This document shows positions 12,480-24,469 of a stretch of DNA of 64,000 bases, in pieces. The notes below the pieces were generated by a model. That model saw nothing but the letters and a program-made list of their open reading frames with translations, did no database searches and was not told the DNA's origin. A program made the translations under genes and the position numbers. The DNA comes from Engraulis encrasicolus (lineage: Eukaryota; Chordata; Actinopteri; Clupeiformes; Engraulidae), in contig NC_085857.1 in assembly GCF_034702125.1 (NCBI RefSeq), positions 54,094,046 to 54,158,045 of the forward strand. Reading direction: 5' to 3'. Within the stretch, counting starts at the first letter, position 1, and each line of letters begins with the position of its first letter.

Positions 12480-12616
12480 TACATTTTGAAACCTAGTGTT
12501 GACTCTCACGGTAATACGGGACAATTTGCGTCCCGTTACACATCAATACGGAACCCGTACTTTTGTTTCCAAATACGGGATGATTCCGTATTTCAAGGGA
12601 CGGTTGGCAACCCTAG
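12480..12616 (-). mobile_element. 5' terminal region of a hAT-type element
   Basis: Read on the minus strand from about 12616, the sequence starts AGGGTTGCCAACCGTCCC and continues with several alternating copies of ACGGG and CCGTATT. It lies about 300 bp upstream of the hAT exon at 12176 in the same orientation, as expected for the promoter end of one element. The far end was not found. Confidence 0.45.
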
Positions 12617-12739
12617 TCATGACCGTCTCATAAAATCATGACCATTATTGACAAATAATCTGAAGGTTTTGTGTGAATTCTTTTCTGGTTGACTTCGTAG
12701 AAATTGTTCAAATAAGACAAACACAGTTCACCACAATGT

Positions 12740-14200
12740 ACATTTATTGTAAAAGCATCATCCGGTCATAACACTGATACAGCCAATGTGACTTGCAGGG
12801 CATAAGAACTTAGGTAAAATATACAATATATATACACGGGGTATGAGAGGATGCGTGTGTGTGTGTGTACGCTATGCGAGAGAGAGAAAGAGAGAGAGAG
12901 AAGGGGGAGGCGCGCGCTCGATGGAGCCGCGCATCTCTGACACCGCGTGTGCGGAGCGGTGGGAGGAGAGAGAGAGTGAGAGATGTATGTTCTATGAACT
13001 ATGGCTCAAATGATTCTGCGCAGCGCTTACGCGCAGGACCGAAATATGAGATACGAGGAGGGGCGTTAAGCTTTCGGCTGATGAAGCGGGAACTTATCTT
13101 CAAGATAGAATTCAAGCTAATCAGAGAATACTGTCCTTTGTCTAAAGGCTTTACAGTATGTGTGGGGGGAGGGAAAAGGGAGCGTTTGGCGCTCTTTTCC
13201 GACAATAGCTTACGTCCTCGACTCAGTGACTCAATGGTTTAAAACACTGGTACGTGTATCTCTGTGAGTGGGTAATTTACATGTGGGTGCAAGTATGGCC
13301 TATGGCAATATTGCAACTAATGTAAACTAAGAATAGCGTGTGGCTATCTGTGGTGATGAGAGGGGAGAAAGAGAGAAAGAAAAGAAAGAACAGATAGAAC
13401 AAAATAACCCAAAATAAAATATATCACACTCTACAAGTGTGGATATTTAAACACAACTCCTCAAAGCTATGTAACAGTTCTAACTGCGTATCTTTGCCCA
13501 ATTTCGTGCTTACTGCGTTATCCTTGGTAGGAAGAGAGAGAAATCCTTTGATCTCTCGGGCGAGGTGGGTGTGTGCGTCTTCGTGCGCACGAGGTCCTTT
13601 TGTTCTCCAAGCTATACCACGCGGTTCCGGCGCGAGGCTGCAATGTGTCCAAAAAGGTCTTGCTTCGTTGCACGGGAAAGGAAGGGTATTTCGTTGTGTA
13701 ATCCGATTGTCTTTGCGGTGCCGTCCTGCGAAGGTCCAGTGAGAAGGGCGGGTGCACGTAGGTCCGTTCCACGCGTAATAACTATACCGGCTGTCCACTC
13801 TCTTGGGGGCACAAACAATCAAGCCTCAACCGAATCTTTTTCGACTCTAGGGAGGTTCCTTTGATTTCAGTACTAGTAAAAGATTAACAATTGTCCGTAC
13901 AAAAGTTATCCTATAGCGCGTGAGTTCCTCGTGGGTCCTGACTCACTGCTCTCCTAGCAGTGTCCGCAAAAGTCAAATGCAATACAAACGAAAAACCGGT
14001 TGAAGGAAGAAATATATCGACCGTAGGGTTAACCTGGCCAAGATAACTTACAGTTTCAATAATTTCTAAAATAGACGTCTCTCCAAGGAGACGTGTCCCG
14101 GCACTTCTCACATCTCGATGGAGGAAGTCGGGGTCCGGCCTAGGGCGTCGGGCCTAGGGGAATAGGCGATAGCATACCTTGACCAGGGGTTTTATACATA
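12740..14200 (-). other. Possible minus-strand transcription unit or LTR, product unknown
   Basis: On the minus strand TATAAAA lies at 14196-14190, a GTAAGT donor at about 14051, and an AATAAA signal at 12748-12743. The interval is more GC- and CpG-rich than its surroundings. Open frames in it, including 132 codons ending at 13424, resemble no protein I know and overlap others on both strands, so I do not call a CDS. A noncoding RNA gene or an old LTR are both possible. Confidence 0.25.
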
Positions 14201-15739
14201 CGGGGCGGGGCTGAGCCACGTAATTCGAACCAGGTACAGTATAGAGAGAAAATGGTGGCCTCATCTTACAAAATGGCCGGCATTCGTAAATGAGGGGAAA
14301 TGAATTAAACTTTAGGGGTAATAATGCCTACACACGTAAGCCACTCACAGTATGACATATGATATAGCATGGTGATGACATGCTAAGGCCAGTTCTTAAT
14401 TTAATATTAATGGAGGCAGTGCCCCCCCACACACCCCGAAGGTTATGAGATGCTACACTGGGCAAAATAGGCTTGAATCCGGAGATATTTTGACTGGATA
14501 TGTTTTATGACACGCGGCATATTCGGACCAGATTTCGACCATTTCCCGACTTTTCAAGAATCCGTGAAAATCTTGCCATATTTTGACTCCGGAATTGTGT
14601 TTGGTGAATACGGAGATATTTTGACTGGATACCGGTATTTTGAATGACGTGTGCTGCCAATCGCATTGAATAGAATGTTGGCCCTCCCTCTGCCGTTATG
14701 ATTATGAAGCTCTGCGCGGCAGCCCGCCGCTTCCTATCTGGATTTCTGTCGTACGTTAGTTGGCAGCATCTTTATCACAGACTTTCCAGAAATCTGTCGC
14801 AGACTTGTTAAGCCATCAAAAAACCTTATTTAGTTCTAGCTCTAGGCTATGGGACTATGAGGACTCCGAGACGGTGTCCAAGTGAGATGGCTGGCGAGGT
14901 TGTTCGAGGTCATTTCATGATGAGGATGGACCAGACTTTAAAGTGTAACTTGCAGGTTAAACACCACTACATCTCATTTTAAGAACCTTAATACATAAAT
15001 TTAGATGTGATATATGTCAAAATACCGAATTATTGCATAAACAACATTTTCAGAAAACTTTGTCAAAAATAACGGCGGCTTCTTTTAAACAAACATTTAG
15101 AATCCGACGTAGACAGAGGGAGTCGCCACGTTCTACAGACATACTAAGCACCGCAGAGAATAGGCCAGATTATAATATTGTAACACCTTTCCAGACCTAT
15201 AGGCTAAATTTCAACAAGTTAAATGGCCTTAAACAGTGGCAGTATCCACCAGATACCGTCTGAACCATTTTATTATTTAAAATAATAATATTTTTTGTAG
15301 GTTTCCTCCATGTCAATGCGCTGCAGCAGCGCCATGAGGGTGTGCCAGACCGTTATTAGGCTACCGTATTTCCTCGATTTGTAACCGGGCTCCTAATAGT
15401 AGCCGGCCTCGTTTTGTAACCGGGTGTTGTGAGAAATCGGAAAAATAGACACCGGCCCCATTTAGTAGGCCTAGCCGGCCTGGTTTTGTAACCGGTGCGT
15501 TTTAAATTACTCATTTTGCACAACGTGTTAAAGTTCACAAAAATTCGGAACGTGTGTAGGCGATGCCTAGGCCTACTTTAATAGCCTAAATTGTAACATT
15601 TAAATGCCTCCTCTCCAAGCGGCACAATCGAAACTTAAGGTGCTTGCAAGTTTGCCTGGTAGCCTATCCAACAAGACAAGCCATGTGACATTAAACATAG
15701 CCGTCGTCTTGCGAAGAGTTGGACGAGTTGGCGTGTGTG

Positions 15740-15742
<3 letters not shown>

Positions 15743-15809
<67 letters not shown>
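15743..15809. repeat. (GA)n microsatellite
   Basis: About 33 GA units. The poly Ser-Leu frames across it are artefacts. Confidence 0.95.
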
Positions 15810-15811
<2 letters not shown>

Positions 15812-18756
15812 GCTTCCCGAAAGCGCTTTGCAGAAAGGGAAAGGTGATGTCTCCAAATATTAGGCCTACACAAAATACCTCTTAGTAAAGTAGACATAAG
15901 TGAAGTATTTTGCTTAGTAGCAAAGCCGACTCGATTGGTTCATATTGCTCAGAATAGACCTCATACCGAAGTCCACGTTTTAATGGAGTTGCATGCGCGA
16001 GGTTGCAACTGTTGCGACTGTGCTAGATCACGCCGAACAGGTGCTTATACTGGAGGCTCTTGCGCAAACAGTTAAGTCACTGCATACCCGCCAATGATGA
16101 AGCAGGTTTCTTTATTAGTTTTAAGAAAACAGCCTTCCCGGCGCACAGGGTGCAGACATTTTAAAAAACTGGTGCCATCTCTGACTGGCCAAGATGAAAT
16201 CGTCTGCACGCTTCGAGATTATAGCCTAGGCCTACATCGCATATGAGATGATTATGAGATGACATTGCATTTCCCACCACTATCACGAGACATTGTCTTT
16301 AGTCGTTGACGGGCAGCGGGAGACATGCATCCACATTGCCCCGGTGAAGGAGAATGGTCATTTTTGCGCACAGCATCAAACAGAATTGCATCAAACTGCT
16401 GTTGCATCAAACTGCTCTGACATTCGTGAGCCGCGAAAGATGCGTATCTATTTGAAATTAAATAATCACAGGAGCACATGGAGTGGACAGTGTGCCAAAT
16501 TGGGTCGTAGCAATGTTTTAACTAACCTATATGCAGTACCCTACACTCACGAGAGATGACCAGGATTTGAAACAGGTTTGATTCTTGCGGCGATTGCTGA
16601 TAGCCAGCTGGTCCAGCGGTGGATTGCGTGTCGTAACCATACACAAAACCAGGCGAGACTCGCTCTTGCAGACAACATTGCTCTGCGAGAAAGATCATCC
16701 CTTTCTTCCTGGCGATTCATCTCCTTTGTCATCGTCCCTCTTTTCCTGTTAGTAATTTGGACCTGGCATGTTTATCCCCGTAATTTGTAAAACCGGCACT
16801 CAAACGTGCGCGCAGCACAAAACAAAGACGCAGTTTTGTGACTTGCATGTGGATGAGCTTTATTGAAGTTTCATGTAATAGGCCTACTGAGCAGTGAACT
16901 GAAATTGAAAATAGACTATATGCCATTTTTACAACATGGCATTTTTCTCGGGTGCTATGAGTTATTGTTTTGCACCGAGTAGGAAACGTTTGACGCAATG
17001 CCACTCACAGTGAGTGACCATATTATTTCTCATCATTGTCGGCAAAGGGTAGGGCCTTCAACCATAGCCTATTATATAGTTTGGTCTTTTTGTAGCCTGT
17101 AAGCCAACACCCTCGTGAAACTGTAACGCGCTTCACATAGGAGTAGTGCCGCGGTTTCAGCACCATGGACAGAGGGCGCATAGGCGGTTTTTGGGAAAAA
17201 ATATTAAAGTACCGGTAGTCGCTATTTCTAAGTAGCCTATGTAATGGTCTACTTTGAGACTATTTTAGATTTGCCTATGAAATGCATCTCTCATGTGAAA
17301 GCAAAGGAGAGATAGGCCTAGATATCGCCCCCCTGTTTATAATCGCAAATTACGCATGGCCACAGACAGCGCGGATACCCAGAACAGTTTCATATTCTAG
17401 ATAAACCGATAGACCCGCTGATCTGTCTTTTTTAATACACAATGCACAAACACAGTAATAGACCATTTTCAATAGCCCACATACAATATAACTGTCCACT
17501 TTTCCCAGCCTCTCTACTAGAACCAAAATGGTTGGTAAGCCAACATCCACAAGCGAGAGCTGAGCCAGAACTTTAGTTGGACTCCCTCTATCTACGTCAT
17601 AGAGGCTCTGCCAGTGAGGAGCCCAATACTTCAGAAGTAGCTGTAAAATGATACATTTTCATAAAAATATTGCAGTTTGGCTTTGTTATAGACTGTGAAT
17701 TTCACATATATGTTTCAAAACACCTCTCCTGACAACATCCAGTATATATTTAGTTATAAATTTAACCTAAACGTTACCCTTTAAGGCATTCTGAGGTAAG
17801 TTGAAGTAACAGATTAGAGGAACATACGGTGTATTGTCTTAAAGTAGCTCTAGATCAAAATTAAAGCATGCCTGAATATTGTAATGTTTAACTTTCCTAA
17901 TGTTTTCTGACTGACCGTATAGCTAACTTGCTAACTAACCAGCGCCTTGTACTGTCCACTAAACAAGGACGGTTATCTTAGCATGTTAGCTAGCCTAGCT
18001 TTTTCGGTCTGGTAGGCAGATGTTAACGCTAGCCTGCCACCACCTAAAAATACTAAACCTTTGGGCAAGTGATACGGTGTCACGAATGAATGTATGCAGT
18101 TTTACTGACATTGACGTCGGATATCTGCAGGGGCTAGATTTTGAAATTACGACAACATTTGGTAACCTGCTACATTTTAACTAGCTAGGAGGAGACTAAT
18201 ATTTGGTTACAGATTTGTTTGACATAAAGCTTATTTTCCGTGATATCTAAAAGTTAATGACATCATGGACACTTGTCCATGCAGTTTGTGTCTGAATGTC
18301 GCACACAACTAAGTTATCACCTTGTATAGTCTTGAAAGTGTGGCTGTATTGTTCCGGAGTTCCTCAGGACCTGTCGGTAATATATTTGACTGCATGTTTT
18401 AAGGGAAAGAAAATGATCTAGACTTTACATGTGCAATTTCCATTTTAACCATCTCAAATAACCCTGAGGTTCTCATCGTCAAACTAGAGAAAACATCAGT
18501 AAGGTTCAGGCTGTCTTTTACAGATAAGGTACTTTATTCACTGTATTACTAAGCACTTTATTCATCCTGTGGGAAATTCAAGAAACAATTGTCCACTGTT
18601 TGTAACAGTATTTTTTAGCCAATTTGGATTGGAGCCAATTTTGGTCCCCTAGGGGAAATTCTTTCTCTGCATTTATCCCATTTCGGCTAGTGAATCACAT
18701 TGAAATTTCTTAGCATAACAATATGTGATTGTGTTATCATTTTTTTTTTTCATCAG
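15810..18756. other. Interior of the CACTA-like element, no gene recognised
   Basis: Short open frames on both strands show no domain I know. The stretch 17560-18130 is moderately CpG-containing and precedes the exon-like segment at 18757, so it could hold that gene's promoter. Nothing else is supported. Confidence 0.4.
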
Positions 18757-18824
18757 GCATGAGTGAGGCGAACACATCGTGCGTTGGAGGAAGAGTTGCA
18801 GTGACGACTTGGACCACAGGCCAG
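18757..18824 (+). CDS. Possible first coding exon, unknown protein (partial)
   Basis: A polypyrimidine tract and CAG acceptor precede an ATG at 18759. The 22 codons, starting MSEANTSC and ending TTWTTGQ, stop in phase 0 at a GTAAAC donor. The next candidate exon in phase lies at 20504. I do not recognise the protein. It could be a captured fragment, like the NFATC2IP-like exons in the neighbouring unit. Confidence 0.3.
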
Positions 18825-18910
18825 GTAAACAGGTTTACTCTGAGCATGTCAGCCCATACTTCTGTGATCAAAGTGCTATTAATAGAGAAAGATGTAATGC
18901 AACCAGATGA

Positions 18911-20276
18911 CCATATATGTTGATGAGTACACTCCTGTTGAAAAAGTAATATTTTGAACAATATTTCAATAAACACACAAGTTATTTCCAAAATGACCAT
19001 AGAGTAAGTGTAATACAACATATTTTCAGCTTACTGCAGAAAAGTAAGGTCAATAGTATAACTTGAATGACATATTTGTCCATTGTTGTGAAATTATGCT
19101 GGTGCAAAGGTGAGTACACCCCTATGTTAAACTGTCTATGGAGGGGCCGTGTTGGCCCGAATCTTCACAAATTTGAAAGATTAAAAGGGAGGTCATCGCT
19201 GTGCATTTCATCCTTGCCTTACATTGAACTTTTACATTTCGAGTCTGGACCTAGCTAAACAAGATGTATATGAGATTTGAATGAAATCCTATGGAGAGTA
19301 TCATGATCTGATGATGTTCAGTAGTCACAGTACATGTTAACAAGCATGTTTCTAGTGGTGAAATTCAGCTTCCTACTGCGGACGGCATCGGTACAGGTCC
19401 GAAACATTTCGGTCCTACTACCATGCTTGACTTTCAGCATGAGGCACTTTTCTTTCTACAAATCACTTTTTACCACCACACATGCTTGACACCATCTACT
19501 GATGCAAATTTGTTTATCATGGTCTCATCAGAGTCAAACAAACTAAGGATATGGAACCATGTACTGTGATCTAATGACACCATGATAAACAAATTAGCTT
19601 TAGATCAGTGGTTCTCAACCTTTTTTGAGCAAACGCCCCCTTGGACTCATCACAAGCCTCCAAACACCCCCCTGACCCTATCATAAGCCTGGCCACGCCC
19701 CCCACCTCCCCCTCCCTAGTATCAGCTGTATCCTTCTCAACAAAGAAAAGTGCCCATGCTTAAAGTCAAGCATGGTAGTGAGAGTTGCACGGTTTGGGGC
19801 TGTGTGGATGCCATCAACAGGAGGAAGCTGAATTTCACCAAAAGAAACATGCTTGTCGACATGTACTGTGACTACTGAAGCAGATCATGATACATACTCT
19901 CCACATGATTTCATTCAAATCTCACACACATCTATTTTGGCCTGGTGGGGACTCATAATGTAAAAGTTCATTGTAAGGCAAGGATGAAACACACACAACG
20001 ATGACCTCCCTTTAAATCCATTTCAATTTCAAGACGTTTCGGGCCAGCACGCCCCTTCTCAGACAGTTTAACATAGCATAATTGCACAAAAAAATGGACA
20101 AATATGTCATTCAAGTTATACTACTGACCTTACTTTTCTGCCATAAGATGAAAACATTTTTGTATTACACTTACTCTATAATCATTTTGGGAACAACTTA
20201 TGTGTTTTTAAAAATATATATATTCACAATGTTACTTTTCAACAGGGGTGTAGTCATTATTGCCGTGCACTGTATA
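18911..20276. mobile_element. Second palindromic Tc1-derived element, interrupted
   Basis: Left and right halves are inverted copies, with AGTACACTCCTGTTGAAAA on the left and its inverse at about 20235-20260. Internal blocks are related to the 7383-8655 element: both contain GGGGCxGTGTTGGCxCGAATC and the region around TTTGTTTATC with Tc1-like coding relics. The left end is more diverged than the right. The right arm is interrupted near 19606 by sequence starting CAGTGGTTCTCAACC, a typical hAT terminus. Confidence 0.6.
19606..19735 (+). mobile_element. hAT-type terminus, partial
   Basis: CAGTGGTTCTCAACCTTTTT is a very common hAT-family start in vertebrates. It is followed by C-rich sequence and lies inside the right arm of the fold-back element. 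I could not find its other end, so it seems truncated. Confidence 0.5.
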
Positions 20277-20503
20277 TTTGGATCACCATTACACGTTTAG
20301 TCATAAAGTAATGAAAACTTGTGTACAGCATTGTATGTTTTCTGTTCAGCTGTAGATTACCTAATAGTGACGAGGTCACCAATGCCATCATCCAGGCTAG
20401 TAAGGATTCTGGGTAGAGCTGGGGACCAGAGAGTTTACTCATAACTCATTTATGTGATTATGATGTATAAAAAAGACTAACTCAGTTTCTTTCTGTCTCG
20501 CAG

Positions 20504-20613
20504 AAGCCTGAAATAGATTCTTTGAGAATCTTAAAAGTCAAACAACTGGGCCTTGCGGGGAAGACTGATGACGTGAGAAAAAAAGGAAAAATTTGATGAG
20601 CAGACGTGAGCGG
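20504..20613 (+). pseudogene. Possible second exon of the 18757 gene, one-base frameshift in an A run
   Basis: A CAG acceptor is followed in phase with the 18757 exon by KPEIDSLRILKVKQLGL. The frame breaks at an A7 run near 20578. One more A would keep it open to the GTAGGT donor at 20614. The SLRILKVKQLGL stretch faintly resembles a helix of a SAP domain, but it is too short to name. Confidence 0.25.
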
Positions 20614-20811
20614 GTAGGTAAAACCACAACTACCAACCCCATCATACAACTGCCATCACTTTCTTTTGTCACTACTTCACTTCAGGGGGCAATTAGCCAA
20701 TATCCCCTTTCTTTCTTCCGAGTACTATTGTTAGTTTTTAGAATGACCGCATTTGGTACAAGGTATTTGCAAATGGGCAGCCAACACTAAAGGTCTGTTT
20801 TGACTCCTCCG

Positions 20812-20990
20812 TCAGGCCCTACCATGGAGCATATGGCAGGGCACTCGTTTGCAATGCGACCGACCCGGGTTCAATTCCTGGCCTGGGTCCTTTGCCAGCC
20901 CTTCCCCATCTCTCTCTCCCAACTTGCTTCCTGTCATCATCTGCACTGTACTGTCATTATGAAGACAATAATATCTTTTTTTAAAAAGAC
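20812..20990 (+). mobile_element. tRNA-derived SINE
   Basis: The segment has a tRNA-like 5' part with a B-box-like sequence GGTTCAATTCC preceded by CGACCCGG. The body CTCTCTCTCCCAACTTGCTTCC is followed by CTGTCATTATGAAGACAATAA. This layout is common in teleost tRNA-derived SINEs. The A-box region is less clear. Confidence 0.6.
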
Positions 20991-21552
20991 TCCTCCATCA
21001 GTTGGGGGACACATACTGTCAGTGGGGGGGCAGTGGCAGATCGCGAACAATTCAAACTGGGAGAACTATACGTTGATCGCGGCAAGGGGTCTATTCAGCG
21101 CTAAAAGGGAGGGCGTGGTGGCTGTTTGGGTACTTGATCTGCCGTTACCCTGCTGACAGTACGTGTCCTCCAACTAAAGGACGAGTCTAAACCAGGCTTA
21201 AGAGATGCAAGCATAAGGAAACGTGGGGGGGACCATAGTTTTAAAACACGTGGTTTGGGGGAACCATGGTTTATGGCAAATAGTGTATCAAAGTTAAATA
21301 GTAGAACCATGGTTAATTTTTGTAAGGGATATTACTATGACAGCTACTGTACTCCTGTGGATAAACCACAATTGAACTATGCTTGGTTGATCTGCTGGAT
21401 AATCTTGTGAAAATCCTGCTGTATTATCTCATGTGACCAGTTCTTTGGCATGTTCATGGTAAACAAGCATGAGTGTGGGTTTTGAACTGTACATATTTTT
21501 TAATGTTTAACACATTGTTTAAAACTGCCCTATTTTTTTGTTGCTTTTCAAG

Positions 21553-21671
21553 CAGTGGTGCTGGTGGCGCAGGATGTCCTGGAGGAGGACGACCTCGACT
21601 ACCTCAAAGGAGCTGATGCTAGCCTTGTGCCTGATGGGGAAACAAGTGCACATTTGTTGTGCTCTGTCTGA
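21553..21671 (+). other. Exon-like segment, unknown protein
   Basis: A CAG acceptor leads into a frame encoding VLVAQDVLEEDDLDYLKGAD that runs to TGA. It could be the terminal exon of the gene whose other pieces lie at 18757 and 20504, but phase could not be confirmed and I do not recognise it. Confidence 0.2.
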
Positions 21672-22918
21672 GATGGAGAAGTGTGCGCCTTGCTGGCGTA
21701 CTTCAATTGATGCCAGCAAGCCCAGCCAGCGAGTGACCGATAGTGGCCGGTTCTCCCTTCGTGACCCCCCCATCCCCCCCCCTTCTGCGGCCGACAAAGC
21801 TTGAAATATGATTAAATGTAAATGTAAAATAAGCAATTAAAGAAAGAACATTCAAAACAACAAAATAATTGTCTGTTATAATATGATTTTAGCTGGGATT
21901 TAGCAGTAATTTAAAGGTGGCCTAATTGTTGTTTTGCAGTAGATTTGTGTCTATTATATTATGTTGAAAAGAAGTATACTGCCTTACAAAGGCAAAGTGC
22001 AGTAACCAATTACCGTAGGTTCATTCTGAAAATGTGTTCATTCTGAAAATGATTTTCATAAAGACCTCCTTTATCTTGTGACTAAGAATTATGGTCAAAA
22101 TGTGCCCTGTTTTACAAATATTGCTATGTCAAATTTGCAGTAACTACAATATCCAACCTACCAAGTCTTTGAAGGCATTTTTTCCCCTCAGTTTCATTGT
22201 TGGCACTGCTGTTTACCTTTTGTAGGGCAGTTTAACCTAACGTCAGCATAAGTAATTTCGGCAACTTTGGCAACATCACAGATGTGGCAACATGCCCGTC
22301 ACATGTTAGCCTGGGAAATCCTCAGCTTCCACAATCGTTTCGATCTGAAAGACAATCTCACTCGTGATTAGGATGGTAACCAGGCAAGACTAAGTTGTAA
22401 TAGGCCTAAGTAATAGAATAGAAAGCTTTTTTTGTCATTATACAAAGTATTCTGAGATTTGAGCTTCCCTGCAAGGTGCACAGTCGTTTATAGATGAACA
22501 TTGTCCAGTAAGTGTGAGTTCATTGTTGTAACAACTTTGGGGAAGAAGCTAAGAACACCTAGCGTGATAAAGGCATGTACATAAATGCCTGTGAAATCAA
22601 TTTATTGCCTGGTCGTGGGAGGTATGGGTCGTCCCATGCCTCACAGATCCGGAGATATACAACTACAAGAATGGAACACATCCGTGAGAGTATCTGCATC
22701 AAATACGTGAAGCACGTGCCATATCAGGTGAGAAAACGGCATCCGGATTTGTCTCATGTCGAAACTGTCCCATTCCGAGATTCGGATATGCTCCATATAT
22801 GAAAATTGGCACCAGCGTATCAGTACCGTATCTATCAATATATCTCCGTATATTGTAAATATCCAGAAATATCTTCATACAAACATCCCCGGAAACAGAG
22901 CCTTTTTGCCCAGTGCTA

Positions 22919-24400
22919 ATAATACCATGACTCTGCGGTAATAATATGTCAATAATGGCAATTCGTGGTTCTCTCGATATTGCTGTTAAACAAAAGGTAC
23001 ACCAGAAACAAGAATTGTCATGAATTTAGTTTATTTGCTCTGGACTTGACATTAACATGTTTGATTTAGCTATCATATAATGGCTTTGGCTTGTCAGCCT
23101 GGAACATTCAAAGATAAGAGCCTCCTCCCAGAGGCTGTGGAACGCAACTTCTCTAGTCAGTTGCGCCCTCTACCCGAGGGTGAGAAGGCTGATCGTGTCA
23201 AGGCCACCTGGATCCTCGCCTCTCCTAATAGGACGCATTACACGTGTCTCCCTTGGGTCGGTCACCCCTTACTGTGTGTGTCTCATTCGTTCAGCAGGAG
23301 TGTGAGTGGCAATTGTGCTGCCTGGAGTGCTGTCCCTGGGTAGGGCGACCGTGGTTAGCTAGACCATACTTCTCCAATGAAGTATCTCAGGCCCCTGCTC
23401 GACCAGGATGCATGATCGAGGGGAAGTGTATCTTTGATGTCCCCCTTGGACTTTGGGAACCATAGTGTGTGCCCTCAAACGGGTATCTATTGGGGCTGGC
23501 TTGGTCAACTCGCTGTGGTGGTGGTTACTACTAGGTTCTCCGTCCGCAACTTGGACCTACAGCCCTGCTGGAGCTTGGTCTTTTCTGCCAGCACGGTTGC
23601 ACCTGTGGATGTTGTGTACTGAACATGCTGGAAATCCCCCCTTGTGCCAAGGCCTGGTTTGCCATTGGGGAATACCACTTGGTATTGGGGGCCTCGCTAC
23701 ACCTCTGTGGGCTCCACATGGGTTACACCCAGACGGGTGATTTCCGTGCCCTGGGTTCCCTCCACTGCATGCTCTCCGTGGTATTGGATGTCTGGACGCT
23801 GCATTTGTGTGCCTGGTGCCTAGCCTCTCTTCTTCGGGTTCGGAACGAAGACCCTGAGCCCTTGGGCGGCTGTTGTGTCTCGGGCTGCGCGTTGGGTGAG
23901 CATGACGCTTATCACTGCTGATGGACGCTGCCTCTTCGCCTTCAACAGCTCTGGGCATCGGCAGGAGAATAGTCTGTGCCCCGGCCAAGCTTTTGTTTGC
24001 GCATTCTAGGTAAAGGGAGTTTTTCAATACCCATAGTGGGATGTCGAGTGTTTCGACAGAAAGAGAACTGTAGGTTGCCGAGGGTAACTCTGGTTCTCTG
24101 AGGGAGATGATCGAGACATCTCACTAGATTGCCACACTCACCCACAAGCTCAAAGTTTAGTTGCCTCAGTTTGAAGCTCAGAGCCCAGCACACCTGGGCT
24201 TTGTCCCCGAGGGGGCGGGATCCCCAGCTGTGCAGCTCATTGGCCTGACGGCATGATTGAAAGCAAGTTTCATGCTCGCGGGCGTTACCCATACTGAGAT
24301 GTCTGGTTCATATGCCTCAGAGAGCCGGGGTTACCCTCGGTAGCCTATAGTTATGTGCCTTTTTGCTTGATAGTGTTTCGTTCTATGATGAAATCATTGG
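22919..24400. other. GC-rich stretch with overlapping open frames, no gene recognised; possible DIRS-like end
   Basis: From 23080 to 23950 both strands are open in several frames because stops are rare in the GC-rich sequence. None shows a domain. Near 24073-24100 and 24318-24345 the sequence CCGAGGGTAAC(T/C)C(T/C)GG with TCTCTGAG occurs in inverted orientation. Comparable blocks occur at the ends of fish DIRS-like retroelements, but no recombinase or RT was seen. Confidence 0.3.
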
Positions 24401-24469
24401 AAATTCAAACAGTGAATGTTAACATTGATTTGGGCCACATCTGCTAGATTAATTGCAATTAATGAAGTT

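Larger units (their letters stand above)
14456..22915. mobile_element. 8.46 kb CACTA/EnSpm-like element with CTA target duplications
   Basis: The left end is CACTGGGCAAAA and the right end is its inverse. The 3-bp sequence CTA flanks both sides (14453-14455 and 22916-22918). Inside the ends, motifs of the form CGGAGATAT/CGGATAT recur (14480-14640 and 22640-22860), as expected of the subterminal binding sites of CACTA elements. A 5'-CACT(A/G) terminus with a 3-bp duplication and subterminal repeats is the hallmark of the superfamily. No transposase was recognised inside. The interior holds a fold-back Tc1 relic, a SINE, microsatellites and a few exon-like segments. Confidence 0.6.

Noticed and set aside
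13424..13864. Four overlapping frames of 84-132 codons on both strands
   Set aside because: Several mutually exclusive open frames in a GC-rich stretch with no known domain. None can be preferred.
20082..20300. 72-codon plus-strand frame near 20.2 kb
   Set aside because: It lies in the right arm of the fold-back Tc1 relic and encodes only AT-rich hydrophobic sequence.
23080..24292. Frames up to 156 codons on both strands
   Set aside because: Rare stops in GC-rich DNA. No recognisable protein, and adjacent frames are equally open.
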